In this document: in pieces, positions 8,719 to 17,783 of the stretch
How the letters are laid out: each line of letters starts with the position of its first letter
How positions within the stretch are numbered: position 1 is the first letter of the stretch
Assembly: GCA_036560705.1 (NCBI GenBank)
Contig: DATBQR010000062.1
Location: 1 to 64,000 of the forward strand
Direction of reading: 5' to 3'
DNA length: 64,000 nt
Origin: RBG-16-66-20 sp036560705
Lineage (GTDB): Bacteria > Pseudomonadota > Gammaproteobacteria > Burkholderiales > SG8-39
Notes under the pieces: generated by a model
The model's input: only the letters and a program-made list of their open reading frames with translations
What the model was told of the DNA's origin: nothing
The model's database searches: none
Made by a program: the position numbers and the translations under genes

Positions 8719-8720
8719 AC

Positions 8721-10595
<1,875 letters not shown>

Positions 10596-10601
10596 CGCGG
10601 C

Positions 10602-11387
10602 ATGGATTCGAGTCTGCTGCAGGCGCTGGTCCTCGGCATCGTTGAGGGGCTCACCGAGTTCCTGCCGATCTCCAGCACCGGGCATCTCATCCTCGCGGGC
10701 GAGCTGCTCGGCGCGAACGACGAGCGCTGGAACGTGTTCAACATCGTCATCCAGACCGGCGCGATGCTCGCCATCGTGTGGGAATACCGCGCGCGTTTTT
10801 TCAAGGTCGATGTCGCGCTCTACCGCAACCTGTTCGTCGCCTTTCTTCCCGCGGCGGTGTTCGGCTTGCTGTTTTCGGGCTTCATCAAGAGCCATCTGTT
10901 CCACGCCGTGCCGGTGGCGATCGCGTTCATCGTCGGGGGTGTGATTATTCTTTTTGTCGATAGGGGCGAAAGAAGTGCAAGAGTAAAAGACACCCATTCG
11001 ATGTCCTGGCTGGATGCGCTGAAAGTCGGCTTCGCGCAGTGCTTCGCGCTCATCCCGGGCACCTCGCGCTCGGGCGCGACGATCATCGGCGGCATGCTGT
11101 TCGGCCTTTCGCGCAAGGCCGCCACCGAATTCTCTTTTTTCCTGGCCGTGCCCACTCTGGTGGCGGCGGGCGGCTACGATCTGTTCAAGCATCGCGCGTT
11201 GTTCTCGGCGAGCGACCTGCCGATCTTTGGCGTCGGTTCAGTCGCCGCCTTCGCCTCGGCGTTTCTAGTGGTGCGCTGGCTGATCCGCTATGTGGCGACG
11301 CACGACTTCAGGCCGTTCGCCTGGTACCGCATCGCGTTCGGGATTTTCGTCCTCGGGGCGGTGTATCTATCCCTGTACCCAGGGTAG
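10602..11387 (+). CDS. uppP: Undecaprenyl-diphosphatase
   Basis: A 261-residue polytopic membrane protein of the UppP/BacA family. Both catalytic signatures are present: EGLTEFLPISSTGHL (residues 15-29) and PGTSRSGATIIGG (near 150-162). It dephosphorylates undecaprenyl pyrophosphate on the outer face of the cytoplasmic membrane, recycling the lipid carrier for peptidoglycan and LPS O-antigen synthesis and giving bacitracin tolerance. It starts 6 bases after thiC with no strong ribosome binding site, so it is probably coupled to thiC and indirectly subject to the thiC promoter. Its 3' end overlaps the convergent rhodanese gene by 21 bases. Confidence 0.94.
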   Translation: MDSSLLQALVLGIVEGLTEFLPISSTGHLILAGELLGANDERWNVFNIVIQTGAMLAIVWEYRARFFKVDVALYRNLFVAFLPAAVFGLLFSGFIKSHLFHAVPVAIAFIVGGVIILFVDRGERSARVKDTHSMSWLDALKVGFAQCFALIPGTSRSGATIIGGMLFGLSRKAATEFSFFLAVPTLVAAGGYDLFKHRALFSASDLPIFGVGSVAAFASAFLVVRWLIRYVATHDFRPFAWYRIAFGIFVLGAVYLSLYPG

Positions 11388-11804
11388 GCCGGCCTTGCGC
11401 CAGCCGCCCACGGTATTGCGATGGTGCTCGGCGTCCTTGTCGCCCTCGAAGCCTTCGAGGATGTTGTAGGCCTCCTTCCAGCCCGCTTGCGTGGCGGCGA
11501 TCGCCGCCTGGTGCGAGCGGGCGCCCGAACGGCACAGGAACATTACTGGTTCGTCCTTCTTCGCCGTGTTTTCTAGCTGCCTGAGGAAATCCGGGTTGCG
11601 CTGGCCGTCCGGGTAGGTGCTCCATTCGATCGTGTCGCTGCCGGGCACCGAACCGACATATTGAAGTTCGGCCTCGGTGCGTACGTCGACCAGCTTTGCC
11701 CCGCTTTGCATCAGCTCATGGGCTTCCGTGGGGAGCAGGGCGCCCGCGTATGGAAGCCGCATGTTCTGGCCGCGTTCTTTCGCTTTTTGCCTGATTTCAT
11801 CCAT
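11367..11804 (-). CDS. Rhodanese-like domain protein
   Basis: A 145-residue single-domain rhodanese. The active-site loop FLCRSGARS carries the catalytic cysteine, and KLVDVRTEAELQYVG is the CH2A-type motif near the start of the domain. It probably acts as a cytosolic sulfurtransferase; no signal peptide is seen. The start at 11804 (MDEIRQKAKERG) was chosen over upstream ATGs because the extension is non-conserved and runs into the glnA control region. A TATAAT lies 7 bases before the ATG, which suggests a leaderless transcript. An NtrC-like site falls where the -35 region would be. The sulfur donor and acceptor are unknown. Confidence 0.85.
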   Translation of the reverse strand: MDEIRQKAKERGQNMRLPYAGALLPTEAHELMQSGAKLVDVRTEAELQYVGSVPGSDTIEWSTYPDGQRNPDFLRQLENTAKKDEPVMFLCRSGARSHQAAIAATQAGWKEAYNILEGFEGDKDAEHHRNTVGGWRKAGLPWVQG

Positions 11805-11811
11805 ACCCAGG

Positions 11812-11817
11812 ATTATA
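11812..11817 (-). promoter_or_regulatory. -10 element of the rhodanese gene (leaderless candidate)
   Basis: On the minus strand a perfect TATAAT is followed by CCTGGGT and then the ATG. Transcription would begin at or within a base or two of the start codon, giving an mRNA without a Shine-Dalgarno sequence. Confidence 0.45.
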
Positions 11818-11832
11818 GGTTCTGGAGGGGGT

Positions 11833-11849
11833 GGCACCGGCATGGTGCC
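11833..11849. promoter_or_regulatory. NtrC-type enhancer site 1 upstream of glnA
   Basis: GGCACCGGCATGGTGCC is a perfect 17-base dyad (GGCACC-N5-GGTGCC). It matches the NtrC consensus TGCACC-N5-GGTGCA at all inner positions. Its centre (11841) is exactly 31 bases, three helical turns, from the centre of site 2, the spacing seen between strong NtrC sites upstream of enteric glnA. Confidence 0.8.
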
Positions 11850-11863
11850 GGCGCACCGCATGG

Positions 11864-11880
11864 CGCACTGACAAAGTGCA
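11864..11880. promoter_or_regulatory. NtrC-type enhancer site 2 upstream of glnA
   Basis: CGCACTGACAAAGTGCA fits the GCAC-N7-GTGC core of the NtrC consensus, with GTGCA on the right arm. Its centre lies about 96 bases upstream of the predicted glnA start point and in phase with site 1. Confidence 0.75.
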
Positions 11881-11940
11881 TTTTGGTCGTTTAGAATCGC
11901 ATCGGTTTGGCCAGAAGGGGGATGGCCACGGTGCTGCCGT

Positions 11941-11957
11941 TTGGCATGGATTCTGCT
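11941..11957 (+). promoter_or_regulatory. glnA: Sigma-54 (RpoN) promoter of glnA
   Basis: TTGGCATGGATTCTGCT matches the -24/-12 consensus YTGGCACGRNNNTTGCW at all but two positions, with the invariant GG (11943-11944) and GC (11955-11956) separated by the required ten bases. The predicted start point is near 11968, leaving a 57-base leader with AGGAGA 6 bases before the glnA ATG. With two NtrC-type sites upstream, glnA should be induced under nitrogen limitation. Confidence 0.8.
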
Positions 11958-12024
11958 CATTAAGGCGGGTCCAGCCGGCGTGCCCGGCCCGTCCTCATTT
12001 AACTACCCGCTCAGGAGATTCCAG

Positions 12025-13440
12025 ATGGCGATGACGCCCGATGACGTATTGAAGATGATCAAGGACAAGGAGGTGAAGTTCGTCGACATCCGCTTCACCG
12101 ACACCCGCGGCAAGGAGCAGCACGTTTCCGTGCCGGCGAAAGTCTTCAACAAGGACAAGTTCACCGACGGCCACGCTTTCGACGGCTCGTCGATCGCCGG
12201 CTGGAAGGGCATCCAGGCCTCCGACATGCTGCTGTACCCGGACGCCTCGACCGCCCGCATGGATCCGTTCACCGACGAAGCCGTGCTCAACATCAACTGC
12301 GACGTGGTCGAGCCCACGGACGGCAAGCCCTACAACCGCTGCCCGCGGGGGATCGCCAAGCGCGCGGAGGCCTATCTCAAGTCCTCCGGCATCGGCGACG
12401 TGGCGTATTTCGGCCCCGAGCCCGAGTTCTTCATTTTCGACGGCGTCACCTGGAGCGTCGACATGTCCGGGTCTTCGGTCAAGATCAAGTCCGAGGAAGC
12501 GCCCTGGTCCACCGGGATCGACTACGAGTCGGGCAACATGGCGCATCGCGCACCGGTGAAGGGCGGCTACTTTCCGGTGCCGCCGGCCGACACGCTGCAG
12601 GACATCCGCAACGCGATGTGCATCGCGCTCGAGCAGCAGGGCGTGGAGGTCGAAGTGCATCACCACGAAGTGGCCGCCGCGGGTCAGTGCGAGATCGGCA
12701 CCAAGTTCGCGCCGCTGGTGCAACGCGCCGACTGGCTGCAGATCCTGAAGTACACGGTGTGGAACGTCGCCGCGTCCTACGGCAAGACGGCGACCTTCAT
12801 GCCCAAGCCGATCGTCGGCGACAACGGCTCGGGCATGCACGTGCACCAGTCGGTGTGGAAGGGCGGCAACAACCTGTTCGCGGGCAATCTCTATGCCGGC
12901 CTCTCCGAGTTCGCGCTGCACTACATCGGCGGCATCATCAAGCACGCCAAGGCGCTGAACGCGATCACCAACCCGGGCACCAACTCCTACAAGCGGCTGG
13001 TGCCGGGCTTCGAGGCGCCGATCAACCTCGCCTACTCGGCGAAGAACCGCTCGGCCTCCTGCCGCATCCCCTACGTGGCGAGCCCCAAGGCGCGCCGCGT
13101 CGAGGTGCGCTTCCCCGATCCGACCGCGAACGCCTACCTGGCGTTCTCCGCGATGCTGATGGCGGGGCTGGACGGCGTGCAGAACAAGATCCATCCCGGC
13201 GACCCGATCGACAAGGACCTCTATCACCTGCCGCCCGAAGAGGCCGGCAAGGTGCCGCAGGTCTGCGCGTCGCTGGACGAAGCGCTCGAGAACCTGAAGA
13301 AGGATCACGCCTTCCTCACCAAGGGCGGGGTGTTCGACGAGGATTTCCTCGAGTCCTACATCGCGCTGAAAATGGACGAAGTCACGCGCTTCCGCATGAC
13401 GACCCATCCGGTCGAGTTCGACATGTACTACAGCTCGTAG
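12025..13440 (+). CDS. glnA: Glutamine synthetase, type I
   Basis: A 471-residue GSI-beta enzyme that makes glutamine from glutamate, ammonia and ATP; it assembles as a cytosolic dodecamer. Visible signatures are FDGSSIAGW (about residues 53-61), the KPIVGDNGSGMHVHQS metal/ATP region near 265-280, and NPGTNSYKRLVPGFEAP near 325. The adenylylation site DLYHLPPEE places the modified tyrosine at residue 400, so the enzyme should be controlled by GlnE. The start was set at 12025 by the preceding AGGAGA; the longer upstream frame would read through the sigma-54 promoter. A strong terminator follows the gene. Confidence 0.97.
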   Translation: MAMTPDDVLKMIKDKEVKFVDIRFTDTRGKEQHVSVPAKVFNKDKFTDGHAFDGSSIAGWKGIQASDMLLYPDASTARMDPFTDEAVLNINCDVVEPTDGKPYNRCPRGIAKRAEAYLKSSGIGDVAYFGPEPEFFIFDGVTWSVDMSGSSVKIKSEEAPWSTGIDYESGNMAHRAPVKGGYFPVPPADTLQDIRNAMCIALEQQGVEVEVHHHEVAAAGQCEIGTKFAPLVQRADWLQILKYTVWNVAASYGKTATFMPKPIVGDNGSGMHVHQSVWKGGNNLFAGNLYAGLSEFALHYIGGIIKHAKALNAITNPGTNSYKRLVPGFEAPINLAYSAKNRSASCRIPYVASPKARRVEVRFPDPTANAYLAFSAMLMAGLDGVQNKIHPGDPIDKDLYHLPPEEAGKVPQVCASLDEALENLKKDHAFLTKGGVFDEDFLESYIALKMDEVTRFRMTTHPVEFDMYYSS

Positions 13441-13478
13441 CCGCCTCGGAAGCTGAAGCGTTAGTAGAAGGACGGGCA

Positions 13479-13510
13479 GAAGGACGGGCTGCGGCCCGTC
13501 CTTCTCATTT
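13479..13510 (+). terminator. Rho-independent terminator of glnA
   Basis: An 11-base-pair stem (GAAGGACGGGC / GCCCGTCCTTC) with a TGCG loop is followed by TCATTTT. A direct repeat of AGAAGGACGGGC just upstream provides a competing left arm. It lies 38 bases after the glnA stop and separates glnA from glnL and glnG. Confidence 0.8.
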
Positions 13511-13580
13511 TGAGGCCGGATTGAAAAAAACCTATTTGTGGCATAGACTTAGCGAATCCATTTCAGGCGTCTTCTTGCCC

Positions 13581-14054
13581 ATGTCGCGGATCGGTGCATT
13601 GTTGGTTCTGGCACTCGGCTTTGCCGCCGGCGGCGTTGCGTTCGCGCAGACGGAGACGATCTGGAGCTGCAAGGACAGCGCCGGGCGCACCAGCGTCACC
13701 AATCTCAAGGAGGACACCGTGGGCAAGGACTGCCGCATCGTGCAGCAGCAGCGCGTGACCGTGGTGCCGGCCTCCAAGAACAAATCGCCTGCCGGGTTCC
13801 CGAAGGAATCGACCTCCGACCGCGTCGCCGCCAAGGTCAAGCAGCGCGACACGCTGGAGCAGGAGCTTACCCAGGAGGAGTCGATGCTCGCGGATGCGAG
13901 GAAAAAGCTCTCCGAACAGGAAGCGATGCGCGGCGGCGATGAAAAGAATTACACCAGGGTGCTCGAGCGGCTGAAACCGTACCAGGACACGGTCGAGGTC
14001 CACGAAAAGAACGTCGACGCCCTGAAGCGCGAGCTCGCCAATCTTTCGCGCTGA
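13581..14054 (+). CDS. Small secreted DUF4124-like protein with coiled coil
   Basis: A 157-residue protein of unknown function. An N-terminal signal peptide (about residues 1-23, ending AFA) leads to a short segment with WSCKDSAGRTSVTNLKED. This resembles the DUF4124 fold, with two cysteines (CKD and KDC) that may form a disulfide in the periplasm. The C-terminal half (about 90-157) is a charged predicted coiled coil. It sits between the glnA terminator and glnL, 19 bases before the glnL start, so it may share a transcript with glnL-glnG. A similar unnamed gene often lies between glnA and glnL in betaproteobacteria. No function is assigned. Confidence 0.75.
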   Translation: MSRIGALLVLALGFAAGGVAFAQTETIWSCKDSAGRTSVTNLKEDTVGKDCRIVQQQRVTVVPASKNKSPAGFPKESTSDRVAAKVKQRDTLEQELTQEESMLADARKKLSEQEAMRGGDEKNYTRVLERLKPYQDTVEVHEKNVDALKRELANLSR

Positions 14055-14073
14055 GGCGGAGCCGATCCGGCCC

Positions 14074-15141
14074 GTGGCCGAAGCGCGTTCCGCCGGGTTC
14101 TCCGGGCTAGAGCTGCTGGCCACCGCCGTGGTGGTGCTGGACGGCAGCTACGTCGTGCGCTACACCAACCCGGCCGCCGAGAACCTGCTCGGCGCCGGCG
14201 CCCGGTCCCTCGTCGGCCAGCCGTTCCCCGCCCTGTTCGCCGACGGCGCAGCCCTCGAAGAAATGCTTGCCGAGGCGCTTGCCGTGCATTGGAGCTACCG
14301 TGCGCAGACCGTGGGCTACGAACGCGCCGGGCGCGATCCGCTGCCGCTGTCCTGCCTGGTCGCGCCGATCGACATGCCGGACATGCCTTTGCTGGTCGAA
14401 CTGCGCCCGATCCAGGAGCAGTTGCGCCTGGAGCGCGAGGAGCGCCTGCTCGACCAGCAGGAAACGACCCGGGAGCTGCTGCGCAATCTGGCGCACGAGA
14501 TCAAGAATCCGCTCGGCGGCCTGCGCGGCTCCGCGCAGCTGCTCGAGCGCGAACTCGAACGGCCCGAACTGCGGGAATACACCCAGGTCATCATCAAGGA
14601 GGCCGATCGTCTGCAGGTGCTGCTCGACCGGCTGCTGACGCCGCGGCGCACGGTGCAGCTCCGGCAGGTGAACATCCACGAGGTTCTCGAGCGCGTGCGG
14701 AGCCTGGTGCTGGCCGAGTTTCCGCAAGGCATCGCGGCCATCCGCAACTACGATCCGAGCGTCCCGGACCTGATGGGGGACGTGGAGCAATTGATCCAGG
14801 CCGTGCTGAACGTGGTCCGCAACGCCGCCCAGGCGCTCCTTTCCGGGGCGAACGGCGGCCGCGGGGGGGCCATCGTGCTGCGGACCCGGGCGGTCCGCCA
14901 GGTGACCATTGCGCGGCAGCGGCACAAGCTGGCATTGGAATTGCAAGTAATAGACGACGGGCCCGGCGTGCCCGAGGAAATCCGCGACCGCGTCTTCAAC
15001 CCGCTCGTTTCGGGACGGGAAGGGGGCAGCGGCATCGGCCTCGCGCTCGTGCGGACCTACGTGCAAAACCACGGTGGCGTGGTCGAATTCGACAGCCGCC
15101 CGGGAAGAACCGTATTCACACTATTGTTGCCTCTGGCATGA
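14074..15141 (+). CDS. glnL: Nitrogen regulation sensor histidine kinase NtrB
   Basis: A 355-residue soluble two-component kinase. A PAS domain (about residues 10-115) precedes the HisKA dimerisation domain with the phospho-accepting histidine in NLAHEIKNPLGG (His141). An HATPase_c domain follows with the N box NVVRNAAQALL and the G boxes DDGPGVPEE and GSGIGLAL. It phosphorylates or dephosphorylates NtrC according to PII state. The start is a GTG at 14074 without an obvious Shine-Dalgarno sequence. Its TGA overlaps the glnG ATG by four bases. Confidence 0.93.
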   Translation: MAEARSAGFSGLELLATAVVVLDGSYVVRYTNPAAENLLGAGARSLVGQPFPALFADGAALEEMLAEALAVHWSYRAQTVGYERAGRDPLPLSCLVAPIDMPDMPLLVELRPIQEQLRLEREERLLDQQETTRELLRNLAHEIKNPLGGLRGSAQLLERELERPELREYTQVIIKEADRLQVLLDRLLTPRRTVQLRQVNIHEVLERVRSLVLAEFPQGIAAIRNYDPSVPDLMGDVEQLIQAVLNVVRNAAQALLSGANGGRGGAIVLRTRAVRQVTIARQRHKLALELQVIDDGPGVPEEIRDRVFNPLVSGREGGSGIGLALVRTYVQNHGGVVEFDSRPGRTVFTLLLPLA

Positions 15142-16541
15142 AACCGGTCTGGATCGTCGACGACGATCGCTCCATCCGCTGGGTATTCGAGAAGGCGCTC
15201 AGCCGCGAGGGCATCTCGTACAACTCCTTCGCCTCGGCGCGCGAGGCGCTCGACGCACTGTCGGGCGGCGCGCCGCAGGTCCTCATTTCCGATATCCGCA
15301 TGCCCGGGCAATCGGGCATCGAACTGCTGCAGGAGGTGAAGGAAAAGCACCCGGCGGTCCCCGTGATCGTGATGACGGCGTACTCCGACCTGGAATCCGC
15401 GGTCGCGGCGTTCCAGGGCGGCGCTTACGAATACCTGCCGAAGCCCTTCGATGTCGATCAGGCGGTCGAGCTCATACGCCGGGCGCTGGAGGAGAGCCAG
15501 CGCGAGCAGGAGGCGCTCGATCCCGTCCGGGAGGTTCAGGAAATCCTCGGGCAGGCGCCGGCGATGCAGGAGGTATTCCGCGCCATCGGGCGGTTGTCGC
15601 AGTCGAGCGCCACGGTGCTGATCACCGGCGAGTCCGGCACCGGCAAGGAACTGGTGGCAAGGGCGCTGCATCGGCACAGCACCCGCGCGGCCAAGCCGTT
15701 CATCGCCATCAACACCGCCGCGATGCCCAAGGATCTGCTCGAGTCCGAGCTGTTCGGCCACGAGCGCGGTGCGTTTACCGGCGCGCAGGCGCTGCGGCGC
15801 GGCCGCTTCGAGCAGGCCGAGGCGGGCACCCTGTTCCTGGACGAAATCGGCGACATGCCGTCGGAGCTGCAGACGCGGCTGTTGCGCGTGCTGTCGGACG
15901 GCACCTTCTACCGGGTGGGCGGCCACCAGCAGCTGAAGGCGAACGTCCGGGTGATCGCCGCCACGCACCAGGACCTCGACAGCCGCGTGCGCGAAGGCGG
16001 ATTCCGCGAGGACCTCTACCATCGCCTGAACGTCATCCGCGTCCGCATCCCATCACTGCGCGAGCGGCGCGAGGACATTCCGCTGCTGGCGCGGCATTTC
16101 CTGGCCAAGAGCGCCAAGGAGCTCAACGTAGAGTCCAAGCGCCTGTCGGACGAAGTGCTTGCTCACCTCGCGCGGATGGATTTCCCCGGCAACGTGCGCC
16201 AGCTGGAGAACCTGTGCCACTGGCTCACGGTCATGGCGCCCGGTCAGGCGATCGGCATCGCCGATCTGCCGGCCGAATTCCGCGGCGAGCCCGCCGCCGC
16301 AAGCATGGCGCCGGCCTCGGACTGGGTCGCCGCGCTCGAGCAGGAGGTCGAGCGGCGCCTGGCGCGCGGCGAGACCGGCGTGCTCGATCAGCTCTCGCGC
16401 CAGTTCGAGCGCTCGCTGATCTCCAAGGCGCTGGCGCGCACCGGTGGGCGCCGGATCGAAGCGGCCAACCTGCTCGGCATGGGCCGCAACACCATCACGC
16501 GCAAAATCCAGGAACTCGGCATCGGCGACGCCGACGACTGA
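15138..16541 (+). CDS. glnG: Nitrogen regulation response regulator NtrC
   Basis: A 467-residue sigma-54 activator with three domains: a receiver (about 1-120) with the phospho-acceptor Asp52 in LISDIRMPG; an AAA+ domain (about 135-370) with Walker A GESGTGKE, the sigma-54-contacting loop GAFTGA and Walker B LFLDEIGDMP; and a C-terminal Fis-type helix-turn-helix (about 425-465). Once phosphorylated by NtrB it would bind the dyads upstream of glnA and open the -24/-12 promoter there. The start is fixed by the ATGA overlap with glnL and the conserved N-terminus KPVWIVDDDRSIRW. Confidence 0.96.
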   Translation: MKPVWIVDDDRSIRWVFEKALSREGISYNSFASAREALDALSGGAPQVLISDIRMPGQSGIELLQEVKEKHPAVPVIVMTAYSDLESAVAAFQGGAYEYLPKPFDVDQAVELIRRALEESQREQEALDPVREVQEILGQAPAMQEVFRAIGRLSQSSATVLITGESGTGKELVARALHRHSTRAAKPFIAINTAAMPKDLLESELFGHERGAFTGAQALRRGRFEQAEAGTLFLDEIGDMPSELQTRLLRVLSDGTFYRVGGHQQLKANVRVIAATHQDLDSRVREGGFREDLYHRLNVIRVRIPSLRERREDIPLLARHFLAKSAKELNVESKRLSDEVLAHLARMDFPGNVRQLENLCHWLTVMAPGQAIGIADLPAEFRGEPAAASMAPASDWVAALEQEVERRLARGETGVLDQLSRQFERSLISKALARTGGRRIEAANLLGMGRNTITRKIQELGIGDADD

Positions 16542-16551
16542 GATTGTCGTT

Positions 16552-16626
16552 GTCCCCGCGAAAGCGGGGACCCACGTGGATTCCCGCACCCCGATAGATT
16601 CGTTCGGGGCCAGGTTTCGCGGGAAT
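16552..16626. repeat. Nested palindromic intergenic element
   Basis: Three hairpins occur in 75 bases between convergent genes: GTCCCCGC-GAAA-GCGGGGAC (16552-16571), an outer pair ATTCCCGC (16580-16587) with GCGGGAAT (16619-16626), and an inner pair CCCCGA (16589-16594) with TCGGGG (16604-16609). The CGCGGGAATGACGG edge is reminiscent of dispersed palindromic repeats in many proteobacterial genomes. It probably terminates transcription from glnG and from the convergent gene. Confidence 0.6.
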
Positions 16627-16631
16627 GACGG

Positions 16632-17687
16632 TTACTTGGCTTTTCTATTCATCTCCAGGCGGGCGTCCACGACCGCCACGATTTCATCCACCGCCGCCGA
16701 GCGCATGCCCTTCTGCGCGCCGATCGCCTTTACCAGCCGGTCGGTGCGCTCGATGTTGGGCGCGCCGGCGTCCACTGCGCGCGCGGCCGAGGAAGGCGTT
16801 ACCAGCGACTGCGCCGCCGCGGCGTATTTCTCGAAGGGCACCATGTCCTTGCGGTCCGCGCCCAGCGAGACGCACAGGTCGACCACCCAGTTGTAGACCG
16901 AGCGCGAGATTTCCAGGTCGGAGTGCACCGCTTCCTTGATCGGGCGGATGCCGTCCTTCCGGATGCAGCGGTAGTTGCCGGCGAGCAGCATGGCCCATTT
17001 CGCCAGCGGCACGAACACCGAGTCGTGCACTTTCAACTTGACCGGGAGTTCCATTCCCTCGAAGCGCGCGGCTTCGATGTCGGCCTCGAGCCGGCGCAGG
17101 ATGCCGGTGTGCGCTTCCGAGTCAAAGCGCGCCGCCTTGAAATTGGTGGGCAGCCTCACCTGCAGCACGTTGACCTTCTCCTCGGGCGGGCGGAAGGCCT
17201 GCGGGTCGGGGCTGCAAAGCGTCACCAGCTTCGGATCGAAGCCGTCCCAGACCGTGGCATCGGTGAAGCAGTCGCGCAGCGAAGCCATGGACAAGCCGGG
17301 AATCCGCGCGAGATAGGGCAGCGGCGGAATGTTCATGATCGACATGCAGGGGACCCTGGCCTTTGCCACTGCGTCGAGCAGTTCGCGCACGCCCGGCGAG
17401 CGGTATTGCGGCTCCTGCATTCCCAGCACCACGAGGTCCTGGCCAGCGGGGCTCGCTTCGGCCGGCGTGCACGCGGAGAGCTTGCCCGCGAGCTTGCGCG
17501 AATCGATTTCGACGAGGCCCTCGCGACCCTTGACGGGCATGCGAACGATCGCGCCTTCCCGGTTGAACAGCTCGGCTTCCGCCGGGGTACAGACCATTCT
17601 CGCGTTATGCCCGGCGAGCAGCAGCTTGGTGGCGAGCAGGGAGCCGTAAGAGGCGCCGAAGATCAGGACGCTATGGGGATTTTTCAT
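16632..17687 (-). CDS. Ketopantoate reductase-like NAD(P)-binding protein, paralogue A
   Basis: A 351-residue protein. The N-terminal Rossmann fold begins SVLIFGASYGSLLATKLL (residues 6-23), a GxxxGxxxA-type nucleotide-binding loop. The C-terminal helical part contains LPVKLKVHDSVFVPLAKWAMLLAGNYRC (near 215-245), which resembles the substrate-binding region of ketopantoate or opine-type reductases. A close paralogue lies at 19482-20555. The two genes flank a large XRE regulator; this copy lies just downstream of the regulator on the same strand, 96 bases away. True PanE is shorter (about 300 residues), so a pantothenate role is unlikely. Oxidation or reduction of a 2-keto or hydroxy acid linked to C2 metabolism is only a guess from the malate synthase neighbour. 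Confidence 0.7.
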   Translation of the reverse strand: MKNPHSVLIFGASYGSLLATKLLLAGHNARMVCTPAEAELFNREGAIVRMPVKGREGLVEIDSRKLAGKLSACTPAEASPAGQDLVVLGMQEPQYRSPGVRELLDAVAKARVPCMSIMNIPPLPYLARIPGLSMASLRDCFTDATVWDGFDPKLVTLCSPDPQAFRPPEEKVNVLQVRLPTNFKAARFDSEAHTGILRRLEADIEAARFEGMELPVKLKVHDSVFVPLAKWAMLLAGNYRCIRKDGIRPIKEAVHSDLEISRSVYNWVVDLCVSLGADRKDMVPFEKYAAAAQSLVTPSSAARAVDAGAPNIERTDRLVKAIGAQKGMRSAAVDEIVAVVDARLEMNRKAK

Positions 17688-17783
17688 AATGTGGAATCGG
17701 GGTTCGTAGGACGGAAAACAGCCTACTCCCGCGCCAATGGCGGTGCAATCGCGCGCCGCAGCATTCGGGCCCGGCCGGGACGG

